Source: Saprospiraceae bacterium (GTDB lineage Bacteria > Bacteroidota > Bacteroidia > Chitinophagales > Saprospiraceae). From it: a DNA stretch of 7,852 nucleotides. The number at the start of each line of letters is the position of its first letter. Position 1 is the first letter of the stretch. The position numbers and the translations under genes are program-made. Shown in pieces: positions 6,463-7,852 of this stretch. Under the pieces are notes generated by a model. The model did not search any database, had not been told where the DNA came from, and was given only the letters and a program-made list of their open reading frames with translations. Where the stretch lies: NCBI GenBank assembly GCA_014379065.1, contig JACMMM010000053.1:1-7852 (forward strand). Reading direction: 5' to 3'.

Positions 6463-6501
6463 ATGAAAACAATTAACCAATCAAATGTTAGCCCTTTCTG
6501 A
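6463..6501 (+). other. 12-codon micro-ORF (MKTINQSNVSPF), unproven
   Basis: ATG at 6463 to TGA at 6501 encodes MKTINQSNVSPF. It sits 12 bp after the GC hairpin in the 443-bp intergenic region. It could be a leader peptide, the decayed start of a lost gene, or chance. Nothing downstream on the plus strand continues as a gene, so a coding role is weakly supported. Confidence 0.15.
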
Positions 6502-6583
6502 TTATGTCTTTTCCGAAAACCGTGCCAAGTTTTGAGTGCGTTCAAAAAAATCGACGCGAAAAGTGTTAAATTTTTAGTGGATG

Positions 6584-6621
6584 TAAAAATTTGGGGTTCG
6601 ACTCAATGTCCAACCCCAAAT
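6584..6621 (-). terminator. Probable terminator of the T9SS protein gene (minus strand)
   Basis: ATTTGGGGTT (6589-6598) pairs perfectly with AACCCCAAAT (6612-6621) around a 13-nt loop. On the minus strand the stem leads into TTTTTACA. It lies about 180 bp after the stop of the minus-strand secreted-protein gene, with the long inverted repeat in between, so the mRNA would have a structured 3' UTR. Confidence 0.5.
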
Positions 6622-6659
6622 AGAGGCCAGACAGGAAGTATTAATTGAAAGATGTTTTT

Positions 6660-6802
6660 TTGAGTGATGATTGACGAGTACATGATTGTTGATTTTTGAG
6701 GGGAAGTAAGATTGACAATGGTTGATGTATAGCCATCGTCCATCATAAAATCGCCCATTACATCAAAAATCAACAATCATGTACTCGTCAATCATCAATC
6801 AA
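6660..6802. repeat. Long nested inverted repeat, about 143 bp
   Basis: A perfect 34-bp inverted repeat has arms at 6666-6699 and 6763-6796. With one mismatch (6664/6798) the pairing extends outward to 6660 and 6802. The 63-nt centre contains a further imperfect stem (6718-6727 with 6734-6743, 8 of 10 pairs). It starts 1 bp from the stop codon of the secreted-protein gene. The arms are built from GATTGA/GATTGT-like words. There is no coding capacity, no clear target-site duplication, and no T-run on the side needed for a terminator. It may be a MITE-like or genome-specific intergenic repeat. Confidence 0.7.
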
Positions 6803-6803
6803 G

Positions 6804-7852
6804 CTACTTCTTCACCAATTTCGCCGTCAAGGGTCGCACCAGCCCTTTGACCCGGAGGAAATATGTTCCCGCTGGCTGATTGTCCAAAATGACCATGCCG
6901 CGCAGGGTATTGTCCCAGCGGACGAGACGGGCGGTCTGAACCAGTTGGCCTTTCAAGTCAAACACTTGGCACACAAGAGACTGCTCTCCTTCAAGGGCTG
7001 GTAATTCGATGTTGGCCATGCCGCTGGTAGGATTTGGAGATATTTTTAGGCTGCGCAATTGGCTTGGTTCGGCAGCAGCAGATACCGGACACAATTCAAC
7101 CAATTTTTCCGCACTACAACCATTCGCATCTACGCAGAGTAAGGTGTAAAAGCCACTACTCAAATTGGAAAACACGGGGTCTGGTTGGAAATCTAAGCCA
7201 TTAAGGCTGAATTGAAACGGTGCCGTGCCGTTAATCGGCAAGGCGGTTAATTTGCCATTGTTGGGCGCGGGGCATTCCACTTTTGCATCCACGAGGAAGC
7301 CTGCGCACAGTTCTTGTGTACAGAAAGGCGCTGTTATTTCAGTGCCAAAGTTTCCGCCCATATAAGTCCAGTAGGAGCCTCCAAAAGGCGAGAAAATGTC
7401 TACAATACCACCGTCCATGCCGTCGCCAGCCGAGTCGAACAAGTGGAATACATAACATTTGTCCTTTTCAAGGCACAGTTGCTCAGCATAAAAGCCAAAG
7501 GGTTCGGGGTAGGGACCACCAGACGCGACAACGTTGTTCTGCTCATCCCAAACTTCCCAGTGACTCTGTTCTGGATTTTGGTTCGGGCTAAAAAACAATT
7601 GCACCGGGAACCCATTTGGGTTGATAGCAAATGTAATGCTGCCTGTGTCGTTGCCCGGCATATCGTCGTCTCCCTGGCCATCTACATTGGTGAGGTCAAA
7701 GTCAACTGTATTTTGCCCGATTTGAAGCCCTTGTACAAAATAGATTATTTCAACAGAAACATCCGGGGCAATGGCCAAGTCATTCGGAACAGTGGGCTGA
7801 GGCACTCCGTTCGCTACAATCTTAGTATCAAATTGGTGTTGGTTGCCCAATC
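6804..7852 (-). CDS. T9SS-exported multidomain protein, 3' part (truncated by window edge)
   Basis: The frame is open to the right edge, so the true start lies outside; the in-frame TTG at 7850 is not a credible start. In order, the visible 348 residues show: a CARDB-like segment (QIGQNTVDFDLTNVDGQG, 43-60); a beta-rich module with SHWEVWDEQNNVVASGGPY and CYVFHLFDSAGDGMDGG (96-148), whose Asp-rich DSAGDGMDGG loop may bind calcium; a SprB-like repeat (GTAPFQFSLNGLDFQ...FSNLSSGFYTLLCVDANGC, about 190-255); and a T9SS type A sorting domain (LKISPNPTSGMANIELP to TYFLRVKGLVRPLTAKLVKK, 268-348). The last directs outer-membrane translocation through the Por/T9SS, after which it is normally removed. 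Proteins with these tails often carry an N-terminal peptidase or adhesin domain; which applies here cannot be seen. Confidence 0.9.
   Translation of the reverse strand, partial: LGNQHQFDTKIVANGVPQPTVPNDLAIAPDVSVEIIYFVQGLQIGQNTVDFDLTNVDGQGDDDMPGNDTGSITFAINPNGFPVQLFFSPNQNPEQSHWEVWDEQNNVVASGGPYPEPFGFYAEQLCLEKDKCYVFHLFDSAGDGMDGGIVDIFSPFGGSYWTYMGGNFGTEITAPFCTQELCAGFLVDAKVECPAPNNGKLTALPINGTAPFQFSLNGLDFQPDPVFSNLSSGFYTLLCVDANGCSAEKLVELCPVSAAAEPSQLRSLKISPNPTSGMANIELPALEGEQSLVCQVFDLKGQLVQTARLVRWDNTLRGMVILDNQPAGTYFLRVKGLVRPLTAKLVKK

Noticed and set aside
6013..6501. 162-codon plus-strand open frame overlapping the TIR N-terminus
   Set aside because: Most of it is antisense to the conserved TIR domain, and its tail runs through a terminator hairpin; there is no coherent protein.
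6660..6802. Long inverted repeat as a plain intrinsic terminator
   Set aside because: On the minus strand it runs into an A-run rather than a T-run, and the loop is 63 nt; a better hairpin lies at 6589-6621.
6660..6802. CRISPR array
   Set aside because: Only two arms in inverted orientation, no regular direct repeats or spacers, and no cas genes.

Overview
The window looks like a chromosomal segment of a Bacteroidota bacterium, probably of the Saprospiria type (the finer placement is inference). The evidence is a type IX secretion (T9SS) type A C-terminal sorting domain, a SprB-like repeat, a secreted prolyl oligopeptidase with a lipoprotein signal, matches to the Bacteroidota -7 promoter box TAnnTTTG, no strong Shine-Dalgarno sequences, and a TIR/FGE-domain fusion of a kind common in that phylum. 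No tRNA, rRNA, CRISPR array, integrase, transposase or reverse transcriptase is visible.

Left part (1-4535): a minus-strand prolyl oligopeptidase lipoprotein (88-2262) is divergent from a plus-strand gene for a secreted, partly coiled-coil protein of unknown function (2338-3447). The 75-bp gap between them carries back-to-back candidate -7 boxes. murB (3516-4535, peptidoglycan precursor synthesis) follows on the plus strand. A compact element of two related palindromes fills the 68-bp gap between the unknown gene and murB.

Middle (4536-6450): murB converges on a minus-strand gene (4654-6360) for a 568-residue cytosolic protein: an N-terminal TIR domain, a long Ala/Glu/Lys-rich coiled coil, and a C-terminal FGE-sulfatase (SUMF1, C-type-lectin-like) domain. 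A shared stem-loop lies between the two stops. The last ~130 bp of this gene is the most interesting part of the window. It has the layout of a diversity-generating retroelement (DGR) variable region: the codons that align with Asn positions of typical DGR templates are all NNY, the GC3 is much higher than in the rest of the domain, and the 3' end is a 27-nt A-free stretch resembling an IMH. If correct, this is a TIR effector with a hypermutable ligand-binding domain, diversified in trans because no RT or template repeat lies in the window.

Right part (6361-7852): a 443-bp intergenic region holds two rho-independent-type hairpins reading on the minus strand, a candidate promoter for the TIR gene, a 12-codon micro-ORF, and a ~143-bp nested inverted repeat. 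It is followed by the 3' end of a minus-strand gene for a T9SS-exported multidomain protein that runs off the right edge.

The genes do not form one pathway. They are a housekeeping cell-wall gene, envelope or secreted proteins, and one probable conflict or sensing gene, separated by repeat-rich intergenic DNA.
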